Assembly (NCBI GenBank): GCA_965120375.1 | Contig: CBCPMW010000001.1 | Span: 1 to 32,095 of the forward strand | Direction: 5' to 3' | From: CASPLG01 sp965120375 | GTDB lineage: Bacteria > Bacillota > Clostridia > Oscillospirales > Acutalibacteraceae | Length of the DNA stretch: 32,095 nt | Part shown: one piece after another, positions 1 through 8,515 of the stretch | How positions within the stretch are numbered: position 1 is the first letter of the stretch | Layout: the number at the start of each line of letters is the position of its first letter | Position numbers and translations under genes: made by a program | The notes under the pieces: model-generated | What the model saw: only the letters and a program-made list of their open reading frames with translations | Told to the model about the DNA's origin: nothing | Databases searched by the model: none

Positions 1-648
1 AACGAAAAACTAAGGGAGTGGTATGCCAAAAGTCGTAATTATAGTTCGTTGTTAGAAGAAGTAAGGAATGAAATAAACAAGAGAGCATTCGATAAAGATG
101 GAAATGAACAATGCTGGAACTTTGATGAAATGATAGAATGTCTGGTTAAATATAGGCCAAATGTCGGAACAGAACAAAATGATGAAACAACACTAGAGGG
201 TAGAATTAAAAAATTGGAAACCTGTAAGCAACGTCTTGAAGATATGGTTCGTGATGAAAAAGGCAAGTACAAAGAAAAAATTGACAGTATAAATTGCGAA
301 GAAGCACGAAAACTGATAGGTAACTTAATTAATGCGAGAGAAAACCTCTTTGCAGCCTGCGTTGAAGGGTATGAAGGAGAAATGGGGAGAGATTTACGGG
401 ATGTGGCGGCTCGTCTATCAAGTTATGCAGGTAAGATCCTTAAAAAAGAAGGAATAAAGGTTGAAGACTCATCTAGTGCTGATGCAAGCACGTTAGAGGG
501 AGAAATAAACGAGCTGTTGAAATGGCTTCTTGACAATGCTGATAAAGCATGGACCTACACCTACGCACACAGGAGTGATGCAGAGGTGGAGCTTTATAAA
601 ATGATCGGTGAATTGCAGATTGCTTTCGAGAAGAGTAGTCGTACGTAA
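1..648 (+). CDS. Unrecognised protein, 3' end only (left-truncated)
   Basis: The reading frame is open from the first base, so this is the C-terminal 215 residues of a gene that starts outside the window; the internal TTG near position 49 is not a convincing start because no ribosome binding site precedes it. The visible part is hydrophilic and rich in Glu, Lys and Ala, with heptad-like runs that suggest helical or coiled-coil structure, and a Ser-rich stretch around residues 155-165. There is no membrane segment and no motif I recognise. Base composition is somewhat less AT-rich than the neighbours. It ends right at the bidirectional terminator shared with gap, so it is the last gene of its transcript. 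I cannot assign a function. Confidence 0.75.
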   Translation, partial: NEKLREWYAKSRNYSSLLEEVRNEINKRAFDKDGNEQCWNFDEMIECLVKYRPNVGTEQNDETTLEGRIKKLETCKQRLEDMVRDEKGKYKEKIDSINCEEARKLIGNLINARENLFAACVEGYEGEMGRDLRDVAARLSSYAGKILKKEGIKVEDSSSADASTLEGEINELLKWLLDNADKAWTYTYAHRSDAEVELYKMIGELQIAFEKSSRT

Positions 649-678
649 AAAAAGCTAGATTTTACTCTAGCTTTTTTT
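647..678. terminator. Bidirectional intrinsic terminator between the left-edge gene and gap
   Basis: A perfect 6-bp stem (GCTAGA at 654-659, TCTAGC at 666-671) is flanked by seven A on the left and seven T on the right, so it can terminate in both directions. The left gene's TAA (646-648) lies in the A-run, and the gap TAG stop (667-669) lies within the stem. Both transcripts therefore end within a few bases of their stop codons. Confidence 0.8.
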
Positions 679-1692
679 ATTGTCCTTGGAGTGCATATAA
701 AAAATCAAGTCTAGAATTTTGTTGCTGTAACCCCATTCATTGTCGTACCAGGAAATAAGTTTTACAAAACTATCGTTCAGCATAATACCAGCTTTTGCAT
801 CAAAAATAGAAGTTCTAGGATCGCCGCAAAAATCCGACGAAACTAGAAGTTCATCGGTATAACCCAAAATACCGCTAAGTTCAGTTTCAGAAGCACTTTT
901 TATAGAAGAGCAAATTTCTTCATAAGTTGTACTTTTCGAAAGTTTACACGTAAGATCAACAACAGAAACATCCAAAGTTGGAACTCTAAACGACATGCCT
1001 GTAAGTTTTCCAGAAAGTTCCGGAATAACCAGTGAACAGGCTTTTGCAGCTCCGGTAGAAGCTGGAATAATATTTGAAAAAGCTGCCCTAGATCCACGCC
1101 AATCTTTAACAGAAGGAGAATCTACAGTTTTTTGCGTACTTGTAACTGCATGAACAGTTGTCATCAGCCCTTCGACTATACCAAATTTGTCGTTTATAAC
1201 TTTAGCAAGGGGAGCAAGACAGTTCGTTGTACAAGAAGCGTTCGAAACTACAGTCATGTCACTAGAATATTTATCTAAGTTCACTCCGCAAACAAAAGTC
1301 GGAGTTTCTGTATCTTTTGCCGGTGCAGAAATCACAACTTTTTTTGCTCCAGCTTTTATATGATTATGTGCAGATTCTTTTGTACAAAAGACACCAGTTG
1401 ATTCAACTATATATTCAGCAAAAGATGATCCCCAAGGTATCTGCTCAGGATTTTTCTCAGAAAAAACATTTATAGCTGAGCCGTTTACTACCAATTGGTT
1501 AAATTTAGTCTCTATCTTTCCGTCAAATTTTCCATGAACAGTATCGTGTTTTAGCATGTAAGCCATATAGTCAACATCAGTAAATGGATCATTTATAGCT
1601 TTAATTTCAAATTTTTCAGGATTTTTTACTGCAGCCCTTAAAACTAGTCTACCAATACGTCCAAAACCATTTATACCGATCTTAATTGGCAC
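667..1692 (-). CDS. gap: Type I glyceraldehyde-3-phosphate dehydrogenase
   Basis: Glycolytic enzyme converting glyceraldehyde-3-phosphate, NAD+ and phosphate to 1,3-bisphosphoglycerate in the cytoplasm. The 341 residues cover the whole family. The N-terminal Rossmann motif INGFGRIGR is at residues 7-15, AINDP (32-36) is typical of NAD-preferring enzymes, the catalytic SNASCTTNC motif places the nucleophile at Cys154, and the general-base His181 is in HAVTSTQKTV. WYDNEWGYSN near the C-terminus is the usual signature. It resembles the E. coli GapA/eukaryotic-type branch, which also occurs in many Clostridia. The usual Gly of the KTVDGP loop is Ser here, a small oddity. The start is GTG, preceded at 6 nt by a strong AGGGGGAG site. 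No pgk or tpi lies beside it in this window. Confidence 0.97.
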   Translation of the reverse strand: MPIKIGINGFGRIGRLVLRAAVKNPEKFEIKAINDPFTDVDYMAYMLKHDTVHGKFDGKIETKFNQLVVNGSAINVFSEKNPEQIPWGSSFAEYIVESTGVFCTKESAHNHIKAGAKKVVISAPAKDTETPTFVCGVNLDKYSSDMTVVSNASCTTNCLAPLAKVINDKFGIVEGLMTTVHAVTSTQKTVDSPSVKDWRGSRAAFSNIIPASTGAAKACSLVIPELSGKLTGMSFRVPTLDVSVVDLTCKLSKSTTYEEICSSIKSASETELSGILGYTDELLVSSDFCGDPRTSIFDAKAGIMLNDSFVKLISWYDNEWGYSNKILDLIFYMHSKDNKKS

Positions 1693-1755
1693 GAAGAACT
1701 CCCCCTAAACACTAAACTTTAAAAAAAACTAAATATATAAGCATTACTATGCCCA

Positions 1756-1784
1756 ATTTTATCTAAAAATTAGTAAAAATGCAA
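1756..1784 (-). promoter_or_regulatory. Candidate sigma-A promoter for gap
   Basis: On the minus strand TTGCAT (1784-1779) and TAAAAT (1761-1756) are separated by 17 nt, about 60 nt upstream of the gap start. The boxes match the consensus at four and five of six positions. In such AT-rich sequence this is suggestive only. Confidence 0.35.
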
Positions 1785-1863
1785 ACTAAAATTTCTAAAA
1801 GGGAGGATTTTTGTTTAAAATCATAAGGCTTTGATATATAGAAAGAATCTAAAACCTATAACC

Positions 1864-2646
1864 TTAAGCAAAATATTTTGATTTCTTTGCTTGAAACTTA
1901 GACCAAATACTGAGCAAAAACGCCAGTATATAGAAACATAAACAAGATTTTACAGCTAAAGATGCTAAAGATACGCTTGTTAAACCGTTGTAGTTTTTAA
2001 GATCTAAAACTATACCGGGAAAGCAGAACATAAACGAAAGTAAAACAGATTCAAAACCGAACAAAAGATGTTTTTTCATAGCATATTTCCTGTTTACATT
2101 GACAAAAACTCTTATATGATTTAGCAAGAATAAAAGCAGAAACGAATCTAAAAAAACTTCGTATTGGTCAGGAGTTTCATCTGAAATCGACAAAAAGGAA
2201 ACCATTTTTATTATAAACCAAAAAACTGGGAAAAATAGTAAAATAGGAACACTTGATATTTTGTTTTTTCCATAAAAGAAACTTAGAAACACTAGAAAAA
2301 ATGCCGCTGAAGAAACACTTGACGAAATGAATGTCAGGATGCTTTGAAAAAACGGATAGCTGGTAGATGTATCAACAAGAAGAGTGAAAGCGTGCCATAA
2401 AAATGAAATGCAAACTAAAAGACTAGTTATAGCAAGACAAACATTTGACTCTACTATATAAATTTTTTCTTCTTTTTCTTTCAAAAAATGCAAAGAAACA
2501 GCAAAAACCAAAAAAACTATCACATTTACTGCAAAGAATAAAACAGATTTCTCATATGCAAGCGCTGAAAATGTAAAAAATAATTTAGAAGGGACCAAGG
2601 TAAAAAACGCAAAAAGGAACATAGAAAAAATTCTATCTAATTCCAT
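1864..2646 (-). CDS. Multipass integral membrane protein of unknown function
   Basis: A 260-residue, very hydrophobic protein rich in Phe, Leu, Val and Ser. About seven transmembrane segments can be drawn (roughly residues 5-25, 35-55, 70-90, 105-125, 132-152, 165-180 and 195-250 as two passes), separated by short charged loops such as KEKEEK (about 56-61) and the basic RKYAMKK loop. The C-terminus is basic (KFQAKKSKYFA). The ATG has a strong AGGAGG site at good spacing, so this is a real gene. I recognise no transporter or enzyme motif. It is transcribed divergently from the sporulation-type spoIID gene, so a sporulation or envelope role is possible but not shown. Confidence 0.8.
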   Translation of the reverse strand: MELDRIFSMFLFAFFTLVPSKLFFTFSALAYEKSVLFFAVNVIVFLVFAVSLHFLKEKEEKIYIVESNVCLAITSLLVCISFLWHAFTLLVDTSTSYPFFQSILTFISSSVSSAAFFLVFLSFFYGKNKISSVPILLFFPVFWFIIKMVSFLSISDETPDQYEVFLDSFLLLFLLNHIRVFVNVNRKYAMKKHLLFGFESVLLSFMFCFPGIVLDLKNYNGLTSVSLASLAVKSCLCFYILAFLLSIWSKFQAKKSKYFA

Positions 2647-2670
2647 TACAAACCTCCTAGAAATAAAAAG

Positions 2671-2699
2671 TCATATAAGTGATACAAAAGTCATACACA
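2671..2699 (+). promoter_or_regulatory. Putative sigma-E-type (mother-cell sporulation) promoter
   Basis: TCATATA (2671-2677) and CATACACA (2692-2699) are separated by 14 nt. This fits the B. subtilis/Clostridium sigma-E pattern of an ATAT-containing -35 box and a CATACA-type -10 box about 14 nt apart. It lies about 95 nt upstream of a SpoIID-family gene, which is sigma-E controlled in known spore formers. A TATAAT at 2700-2705 has no matching sigma-A -35 box at 16-18 nt. Confidence 0.6.
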
Positions 2700-2793
2700 T
2701 ATAATACACGAGATCTTGTAATTCTAACATCAGTGAAGTTAAAAAGTCAATAATCTAAAGAGTTTTCACATTTTGACTGGGAAGTGAATAAAA

Positions 2794-3807
2794 GTGCAGA
2801 CAGAATCTAAATTTAAAAAGGCGCCATCCAAGCTAAAAAAAATATTATTTTTAATAATTTTTATGATTTTATTTATGATTTTTATTCCTGTTTTTCCAGC
2901 ATTTATTATAAATCAAGATAAAAAAAATATAAAAGGTTTTGATTTTAAAGAAAATTGTGAAAATTATTTTTGTGTTTTTGACGAATCCATAGGCAAAATA
3001 GTTAACATCCCGGAAAGAGAATTTATATACGGAACTGTTGCAACTGAAATGCCAGTTTCATTCGAAATAGAAGCACTGAAAGCTCAAACTGTTGCAGCTT
3101 ACACGTATTTTAGTCGTATAAGGGAAGAATTTAGGAGAAAAAATGGACAGGGTCAAGGCGAAATCACAATAAATTCTAAAAACTGGAAGTATTATGTTTC
3201 AGTTGATCAGATGAAAGAAAAATGGGGAGAAAATTTTCTGGAAAGGTACGATAAAATAAAAAGCGCAGTCGATAGTGTTTTTGGTGAAACTTTAGAATAT
3301 GAAGGTAGTTTAATTTTATCTGTATACCATGCTATGTCGTCTGGTCAGACAGAAAAATCAAAAGACGTTTTTGGAGGGGAATTTTCTTACCTTACAAGTG
3401 TTTCTAGCCCTGGAGACAAAGAAGCGAAAGATTATGAAACATCTGCGGAGTTTAGTGTTGAAGAATTAAAACAAATATTAGAAAGTGCATGGAGCGACTG
3501 TAAATTTGATGAAAATCCAAACTTTTGGATACGAGACATAGAAAGAACAGAATCTGGAATGGTTAAAAGTATAGTAGTTTGCTCGCATAAAACAAATGGA
3601 CGAGAACTTCGCAGCCTTTTTTCACTTCGTTCAGCTGATTTCGATGTAGAATATCAAAATGATAAATTTGTATTTAAAGTCAGAGGATATGGTCATGGAG
3701 TTGGAATGAGTCAGTATGGGGCTCAGTTTATGGCAAAACAAGGAGCAGACTATAAAAAAATTTTAAAATGGTACTATCCTGGAACTGTTTTAACCAACAA
3801 AACTTAA
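2794..3807 (+). CDS. spoIID: SpoIID/LytB-type sporulation peptidoglycan hydrolase
   Basis: SpoIID is a lytic transglycosylase that cuts glycan strands to let the mother-cell membrane engulf the forespore. The 337-residue protein starts with a short basic cytoplasmic tail, a transmembrane anchor (about residues 17-39) and then an extracytoplasmic SpoIID domain. The key ATEMP motif places the catalytic Glu at residue 85. LKAQTVAAYTY follows at 95-105, and the family signature GYGHGVGMSQYGA lies at 298-310. The middle region reads YHAMSSGQTE where many relatives have a Cys-containing motif. The start is GTG with a GGGAAG site upstream; no in-frame ATG is nearby. The sigma-E-like promoter supports SpoIID itself rather than a vegetative LytB, but the spoIIQ/spoIIID neighbours often found beside spoIID are absent. 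Confidence 0.88.
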   Translation: MQTESKFKKAPSKLKKILFLIIFMILFMIFIPVFPAFIINQDKKNIKGFDFKENCENYFCVFDESIGKIVNIPEREFIYGTVATEMPVSFEIEALKAQTVAAYTYFSRIREEFRRKNGQGQGEITINSKNWKYYVSVDQMKEKWGENFLERYDKIKSAVDSVFGETLEYEGSLILSVYHAMSSGQTEKSKDVFGGEFSYLTSVSSPGDKEAKDYETSAEFSVEELKQILESAWSDCKFDENPNFWIRDIERTESGMVKSIVVCSHKTNGRELRSLFSLRSADFDVEYQNDKFVFKVRGYGHGVGMSQYGAQFMAKQGADYKKILKWYYPGTVLTNKT

Positions 3808-3829
3808 AAATTTACAGATGAAGTTGGTT

Positions 3830-3858
3830 TTGTAAAATATTTTTTAGTTTAGTAAAAT
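3830..3858 (+). promoter_or_regulatory. Candidate sigma-A promoter for trpS
   Basis: TTGTAA (3830-3835) and TAAAAT (3853-3858) are spaced by 17 nt in the 95-nt gap before trpS. The match is moderate (four and five of six). No T-box structure fits in this short leader. Confidence 0.4.
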
Positions 3859-3902
3859 TATTCCTGATAAATAAATAAAAAATTTTAAGGAAGTGATTTT
3901 CT

Positions 3903-4907
3903 ATGAAAAGTGATCAAAAAATTGTTTTTAGTGCAGTGCAGCCAAGTGGAGCGTTGACTCTTGGTAATTACCTTGGTGCTATTACGAACTGGGAATCAAT
4001 GCAGAAAGAATTTAACTGTATTTTTGCTATTGCTGACCTTCATGCTATTACAGTCAGACAAAAAACAGATGAATTTAAAGAAAACACAACTGCGCTTTAC
4101 GCACTTCTTCTTGCTTGTGGAATTAGTCCGGAAAAAAGTGTGTTTTTCATTCAAAGTCAAGTACACACTCATGCAGAACTTGCTTGGATTTTAAATTGTT
4201 ATACTCAGTTTGGGGAATTAAACCGAATGACTCAGTTTAAAGATAAATCAAAAAAATATACAGATAACATAAACGCCGGTCTTTTTTCATATCCGGTCCT
4301 TATGGCAGCAGATATTCTTTTATACGGTACAGATTTAGTTCCAGTCGGTGAAGATCAAAAACAACATATTGAACTTACTCGTAACATTGCGCAAAGATTT
4401 AACGGAGTATATGGTCAAACTTTTACAGTGCCAGAACCATTTGTTCCGAAGTCAGGAGCTAAAATTATGTCTCTCCAAAATCCAGAAGTTAAAATGTCTA
4501 AATCAGAAGAAAATCCAAATTCCTGCGTGTTTTTACTTGACGATCCAGATACTATTTTAAGAAAATTTAAAAGAGCGGTGACAGATTCAAATTCACAGGT
4601 AAAGTTTAATCATAATGAGAAAACTGGAATAAATAACCTTATGAATATTTATGCCTCAATAGAGAAAAAAGATTTGAATCATGTTGAAAACGATTTTGAA
4701 GGTAAAGGATATGGAGAATTTAAAACTAGAGTTGCAGAAATAGTCATAGAGAAAATAAAACCAATCCAGGAAAAGTTTAAAGATTATGTAAAAAATAGAG
4801 ACTATATAGAAAAAATGTGCGAACAAAGCAAACAAAAAGCTATAGAAATTTCTGAAAAAACGCTAAAAGATGTAAAAGAAAAAATTGGATTTTTGGATTT
4901 TTATTAA
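3903..4907 (+). CDS. trpS: Tryptophanyl-tRNA synthetase
   Basis: Class I aminoacyl-tRNA synthetase that charges tRNA-Trp in the cytoplasm. The 334-residue length is normal for the bacterial enzyme. The HIGH-equivalent segment PSGALTLGNYLGA is at residues 14-26. The tryptophan-binding region contains SYPVLMAADILLY (129-141) and VGEDQKQHIELTR (148-160). The KMSKS loop is at 197-201. The C-terminal part is helical and Lys-rich, as usual for tRNA anticodon contact. It starts at ATG after an AAGGAAGTG site at good spacing. The next gene follows after 25 bases and is probably co-transcribed. Identification is secure. Confidence 0.97.
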   Translation: MKSDQKIVFSAVQPSGALTLGNYLGAITNWESMQKEFNCIFAIADLHAITVRQKTDEFKENTTALYALLLACGISPEKSVFFIQSQVHTHAELAWILNCYTQFGELNRMTQFKDKSKKYTDNINAGLFSYPVLMAADILLYGTDLVPVGEDQKQHIELTRNIAQRFNGVYGQTFTVPEPFVPKSGAKIMSLQNPEVKMSKSEENPNSCVFLLDDPDTILRKFKRAVTDSNSQVKFNHNEKTGINNLMNIYASIEKKDLNHVENDFEGKGYGEFKTRVAEIVIEKIKPIQEKFKDYVKNRDYIEKMCEQSKQKAIEISEKTLKDVKEKIGFLDFY

Positions 4908-4932
4908 AATTAAGGGAGATGAAAAAACACTC

Positions 4933-6279
4933 ATGAATTTTAGTAAACTTAGAACATTTTGGATGAAGATTTTTCAAATATTTATAATGATTATTCTTGT
5001 TTTTGTATTTTCTCTAGTAAATGGTGAAAATAAAAAAGCGGAAACAACAAAGGAAGAAATGACTAATTTTGCTCAAATGAGTGAGGAAAGTGAAAAAATA
5101 CCGGAAAATATTGAAGAATATGAAATGCGAGCTGTTTGGATTCCATTTATGGCGCTTCAAGTAAGGCCATTTAGCCGAGAAAAATTTGAATCTAATTATA
5201 GAAATATAATTGAAAAAGTTAAAGAGTTAAAACTTAATACTGTTTTTGTTCATGTAAGGCCGTTTAATGATGCTGTTTACAAATCAAGAATTTTTCCTTG
5301 GTCACATATATTAACTGGAAACCAAGGTGAAGATCCAGGTTTTGATCCACTTGATTTTATGATCAGTTTTGCTCATGAAAACGGTATAAAATTTCACGCT
5401 TGGGTTAATCCAATGAGGATTAAAAATAAAGAGTTCCCTGGTAAACTTGATAAAAATAATCCTTATGTTCTCCTGAAAGAAAAGGATCCAGAAAACTTTA
5501 AAAAATATACTGTGACTTCTGAAGAATACACTTACTTTGATCCACAATACGAATGGGTCCGGAACCTTATTACAGATGGAATTTTGGAAATAGCTGAAAA
5601 TTATGATGTAGATGGAATAAATTTTGATGATTATTTCTATCCAGGGAATAATCATCAGATCGACAGTTTTTCTACACAAATCGTGTCAAAAAATGATCCC
5701 AATGAAGAAACAAAAAATCAGAATAAAGTTGAAAACGAGAAGAAAAAAGAAAACATAAACAAGCTCATATCCCAAGTTTATTCTGCTATCACGCGAGTTA
5801 ATGAAAGTGAAGATAAAATTAAAATCACTGATAAGACTGATGAGAAATCAACTACACAGAATGTGTTGAAAGAAAAAATTTTATTTGGGATTTGTCCTCA
5901 AGCAAATTTTAAAAATCTAGAAATTTCTGGAGTTGATCCAAAAACTTGGGTAGAAAAAGAAGGATACGTGGATTATATCTGCCCAGAAATATATACAAAC
6001 TCAAAAAATCCTATTTTACCGTTCGATAAAGCAATCCATACATGGAGAGATCTAATTCCAAATAGAAAAGTAAAGCTTTACGCTGGACTGGGACTTTATA
6101 AAACGGGAAGTAGTGAATATGACGATGGGACTTGGGAAGAAAGAACGGATATAATTAGGAATCAAATTGAGCAAATAAGAGAAATAAATTATGACGGTTT
6201 TGCACTTTACTCCAGTGTATATCTATTTTCAGAAAAAAATCAAAACGAGATACAAAACATAAAAGGGATTTTAAACTAA
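4933..6279 (+). CDS. Membrane-anchored GHL10/DUF187 glycoside hydrolase-like protein
   Basis: From the ATG at 4933 the product is 448 residues. It has a short N-terminus and a signal-anchor (about residues 11-30), then an acidic linker, then a TIM-barrel-like domain of the DUF187/glycosyl hydrolase-like 10 family (B. subtilis YngK type). Family landmarks are EMRAVWIP (about 63-70), NTVFVHVRPFNDAVY, HAWVNPMRI and DGINFDDYFYP, the last expected to carry active-site acids. Between the barrel strands there is a Lys/Glu/Asn-rich insertion (nt about 5690-5850). Related proteins are linked to peptidoglycan or surface glycans, but the substrate is not settled. The AGGGAG site is about 14 nt before the ATG, unusually far; between them lies a five-codon frame (ATG at 4919) whose TGA overlaps the ATG as ATGA. 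Confidence 0.85.
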   Translation: MNFSKLRTFWMKIFQIFIMIILVFVFSLVNGENKKAETTKEEMTNFAQMSEESEKIPENIEEYEMRAVWIPFMALQVRPFSREKFESNYRNIIEKVKELKLNTVFVHVRPFNDAVYKSRIFPWSHILTGNQGEDPGFDPLDFMISFAHENGIKFHAWVNPMRIKNKEFPGKLDKNNPYVLLKEKDPENFKKYTVTSEEYTYFDPQYEWVRNLITDGILEIAENYDVDGINFDDYFYPGNNHQIDSFSTQIVSKNDPNEETKNQNKVENEKKKENINKLISQVYSAITRVNESEDKIKITDKTDEKSTTQNVLKEKILFGICPQANFKNLEISGVDPKTWVEKEGYVDYICPEIYTNSKNPILPFDKAIHTWRDLIPNRKVKLYAGLGLYKTGSSEYDDGTWEERTDIIRNQIEQIREINYDGFALYSSVYLFSEKNQNEIQNIKGILN

Positions 6280-6334
6280 TTTTTCCTATTTTTGTTTTAA
6301 TTTATATTTAAATTTTGATAAAATTATTTAAAAA

Positions 6335-6655
6335 TTAGCTGCAATAATCTTCTAAAATACAGTTTAGTTCCTGAGAATTGGAAGCTATAATCCCTTTGCT
6401 TAAAAGTTTTTTGTCCCCATCTGGGAGCTCACTTAACCTTATATCTGTAACTTTAAAAGGGAACTCGCTATTTTCTTCGAATATTGCAATGTTTCCTGAG
6501 TATTCTTTTACTACGTAGACAAGATTAGGTTTTGTATCTAAAGGAGCTGGAGAAGTGGTATTTTCTTTGACTTTTTCTGGCTGATTTATATAAAAAAGTA
6601 CAAAAAACAGGCAAAAAGTTAAAAAGACTCCCATAACTACAAAAATTTTTTTCAT
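6335..6655 (-). CDS. BofC C-terminal-domain-like exported/anchored small protein
   Basis: A 106-residue protein beginning MKKIFVVMGV with one transmembrane segment (about residues 4-24), a Pro/Thr-rich linker, and a conserved C-terminal module (YVVKEYSGNIAIFEENSEFP, then LPDGDKKLLSKGI, ending in LEDYCS). This module matches my memory of short clostridial proteins carrying the C-terminal domain of BofC, the forespore inhibitor of the SpoIVB checkpoint protease in B. subtilis. Full BofC is longer, so equivalence is uncertain. I chose ATG 6655 over GTG 6664 because the AGGAG site abuts the GTG but is correctly spaced from the ATG. It converges on the DUF187 gene and diverges from thyX. Confidence 0.7.
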   Translation of the reverse strand: MKKIFVVMGVFLTFCLFFVLFYINQPEKVKENTTSPAPLDTKPNLVYVVKEYSGNIAIFEENSEFPFKVTDIRLSELPDGDKKLLSKGIIASNSQELNCILEDYCS

Positions 6656-6756
6656 AAACTCCACTCCTTTTCTTTTTAGACAAATTTAACTATATTTATA
6701 TAAAATTTATTCTGCTCGTTTTTTTGTATCTTATTCTTGAAATTGCTTTGTTGTGC

Positions 6757-6785
6757 TTGAATATAAAAATTTGTTCTGATATAAT
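6757..6785 (+). promoter_or_regulatory. Sigma-A promoter for thyX-tmk
   Basis: TTGAAT (6757-6762) and a perfect TATAAT (6780-6785) are 17 nt apart. A TG dinucleotide one base before the -10 box gives an extended -10. Transcription would start near 6792, about 40 nt before the thyX start. Confidence 0.75.
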
Positions 6786-6831
6786 CTTGCGTGAATTTTT
6801 AAGAGGTTTTAAGACCTTGGGAGGGCTTATT

Positions 6832-7608
6832 TTGCTAAAGGTGGAATTAATTTCATATACACCAGATGCTGAAAAACTTGTAGCGCAAGCTGCAAAACTT
6901 TGTTATTCGCCTAGTTCAATAAAAGAAATTCGAGAAAATTTGACAGATGAAAAAGTTAGTTCGTTTGTGAATATGTTATCAAATATAGGGCACGAAAGTC
7001 CGATTGAACATGTAAACTTTACTTTTGCAATAGAAGGGGTGAGTCGCGCTCTTTTAGCTCAATTTACTCGTCATAGAATTGCATCCTATAGTGTACAAAG
7101 TCAGCGTTATGTAAAAGAAAATCAGTTTGAATATGTAACTCCTCCGGAAATAGAAAATACAAAAGAAGCAAAACAAGAATTTATTAGCGCTATGGAAAAA
7201 GCTCAAGAAAGCTACGAAAGAATTGCAAATATATTAACCGAAAAGCACAAAAAAGAGCTTATTTTAGAAGGTTTTGTTGAAGAAGAGGCAAAGAAAAAAG
7301 CTGAAAAAAAAGCTATAGAAGATGCAAGGTTTGTTTTACCAAACGCATGCGCAACAAAAATAATCTGCACACTTAACGCAAGAAGTTTACTAAACTTCTT
7401 TTCACTTCGAGGATGTAATCGAGCTCAATGGGAAATACAAAATTTGGCAAAAAAAATGCTTGCTCTTGTCTTTAATGTTGCACCAAATATATTTAAAAAA
7501 GCAGGACCTTCTTGTTTACGTGGAACTTGTAAAGAAGGTAAAATGTCGTGTATGAAACCAAATTTAGTCCGGGAAGAATTTGCTAGATTAAAGGAGAGCA
7601 CTAGATGA
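6832..7608 (+). CDS. thyX: Flavin-dependent thymidylate synthase
   Basis: ThyX methylates dUMP to dTMP using methylene-THF as carbon donor and FAD/NADPH as reductant, unlike ThyA, so dihydrofolate is not the product. The signature RHRIASYSVQSQRY fits the family's RHRxxS...SxR motif (residues 80-93 from this start), followed by the conserved helical region and FFSLRGCNRAQWEIQ near the C-terminus. The frame is open further upstream, but I place the start at TTG 6832: GGGAGGG sits 6 nt before it and the promoter TSS is near 6792. GTG 6841 is a possible alternative. The product is 258 residues. Its stop overlaps the tmk start (ATGA), making a two-gene dTMP/dTDP operon. Confidence 0.95.
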   Translation: MLKVELISYTPDAEKLVAQAAKLCYSPSSIKEIRENLTDEKVSSFVNMLSNIGHESPIEHVNFTFAIEGVSRALLAQFTRHRIASYSVQSQRYVKENQFEYVTPPEIENTKEAKQEFISAMEKAQESYERIANILTEKHKKELILEGFVEEEAKKKAEKKAIEDARFVLPNACATKIICTLNARSLLNFFSLRGCNRAQWEIQNLAKKMLALVFNVAPNIFKKAGPSCLRGTCKEGKMSCMKPNLVREEFARLKESTR

Positions 7609-8300
7609 GTGGGATTTTAATCGATATAGAAGGTCTGGATGGAAGTGGAAAAGAAACTCAATCGAAATTACTTTTAGATTATTTAAACAGTAAAGATCCA
7701 GAAAGTGCAGTTTGTGTTTCTTTTCCAGATTATGAAAGTGACTCGTCAAAACTTGTAAAAATGTACTTAAATGGAGAATATGGCGAAGATCCAATGTTAG
7801 TGAGCCCTTACGCTGTTTCGTCCTTTTTTGCTGTAGACAGGTTTTCTAGTTACAAAAAAAAATGGCAGCGTGATTATGAAGAAGGTAAATGGATTATAGC
7901 GAACAGGTACACTTCGTCAAATTCCATATATCAAATGTCAAAACTCGGAAGGGATTGTTGGGAAGAATATTTAAGCTGGTTGTACGATTACGAATACAAT
8001 AAACTTAAACTTCCAAAACCTTCCTTGGTTATTTATCTTGATACACCAGTTGAAATCTCACAAAAGCTCATGGATAAGCGGTATAAAGGGGACCAGTCGA
8101 TGAAGGACCTACACGAATCGTGTGAAAATTACCTAAAACTATGTGAAAAATCGGCAAAATACGCGGCACTACGGGATGGATGGACTGTGTTGAACTGTGT
8201 AGAAGAAAACAATTTAAAAACTATCGAGAATATTCACAGAGAGATAATATCTATTGTTGAGGGAATAAGACTAAAAAAATTGAAAAAATCAAGAATTTAA
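7605..8300 (+). CDS. tmk: Thymidylate kinase (dTMP kinase)
   Basis: Phosphorylates dTMP to dTDP with ATP, the step after ThyX, and the two genes overlap by 4 nt, so translation is probably coupled. The Walker A motif GLDGSGK (residues 10-16) is followed by ETQSK. AVDRFSSYKKKW and ANRYTSSNSIYQMSK are the conserved DR and substrate-binding segments, and VIYLDTPVEIS is the third core strand with the Walker-like acid. At 231 residues it is slightly longer than the common 205-215, with a basic tail (RLKKLKKSRI). The LID region around DKRYKGDQSMKD is less typical than in E. coli Tmk and fits the branch with LDGSGK instead of IDGSGK. Confidence 0.93.
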   Translation: MSGILIDIEGLDGSGKETQSKLLLDYLNSKDPESAVCVSFPDYESDSSKLVKMYLNGEYGEDPMLVSPYAVSSFFAVDRFSSYKKKWQRDYEEGKWIIANRYTSSNSIYQMSKLGRDCWEEYLSWLYDYEYNKLKLPKPSLVIYLDTPVEISQKLMDKRYKGDQSMKDLHESCENYLKLCEKSAKYAALRDGWTVLNCVEENNLKTIENIHREIISIVEGIRLKKLKKSRI

Positions 8301-8515
8301 GATACAATAATTGATAAAATTTAGCTTTTGAGGCACAAAATCGGTATGAAGTGTGCGAATAAATAAGGCTAGGTTAAAGAAAACTAGTATTATAAAAAAA
8401 TTCAAAAATTTTAAGTTTCAGAATCGAGCGGAAAGTAAGAAGAAATCTACACTTAATTGTTGGTTTTGGTCTATTTTTAGAAAAAGTGAGAGTTTTTTTA
8501 GGAGGGGATTTTTTT

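Noticed and set aside
667..1692. gap as a horizontally acquired gene because of its E. coli/eukaryote-like sequence
   Set aside because: This GapA-like branch is common in Clostridia, and the codon use looks like that of the neighbours.
3808..3902. Possible T-box or tryptophan leader before trpS
   Set aside because: The 95-nt gap has no specifier loop, no T-box consensus and no terminator hairpin.
6270..6340. Long-range inverted repeat CTAATTTTT/AAAAATTAG as a shared terminator between convergent genes
   Set aside because: The arms are more than 40 nt apart and purely A/T apart from one pair, so chance is likely in this sequence.
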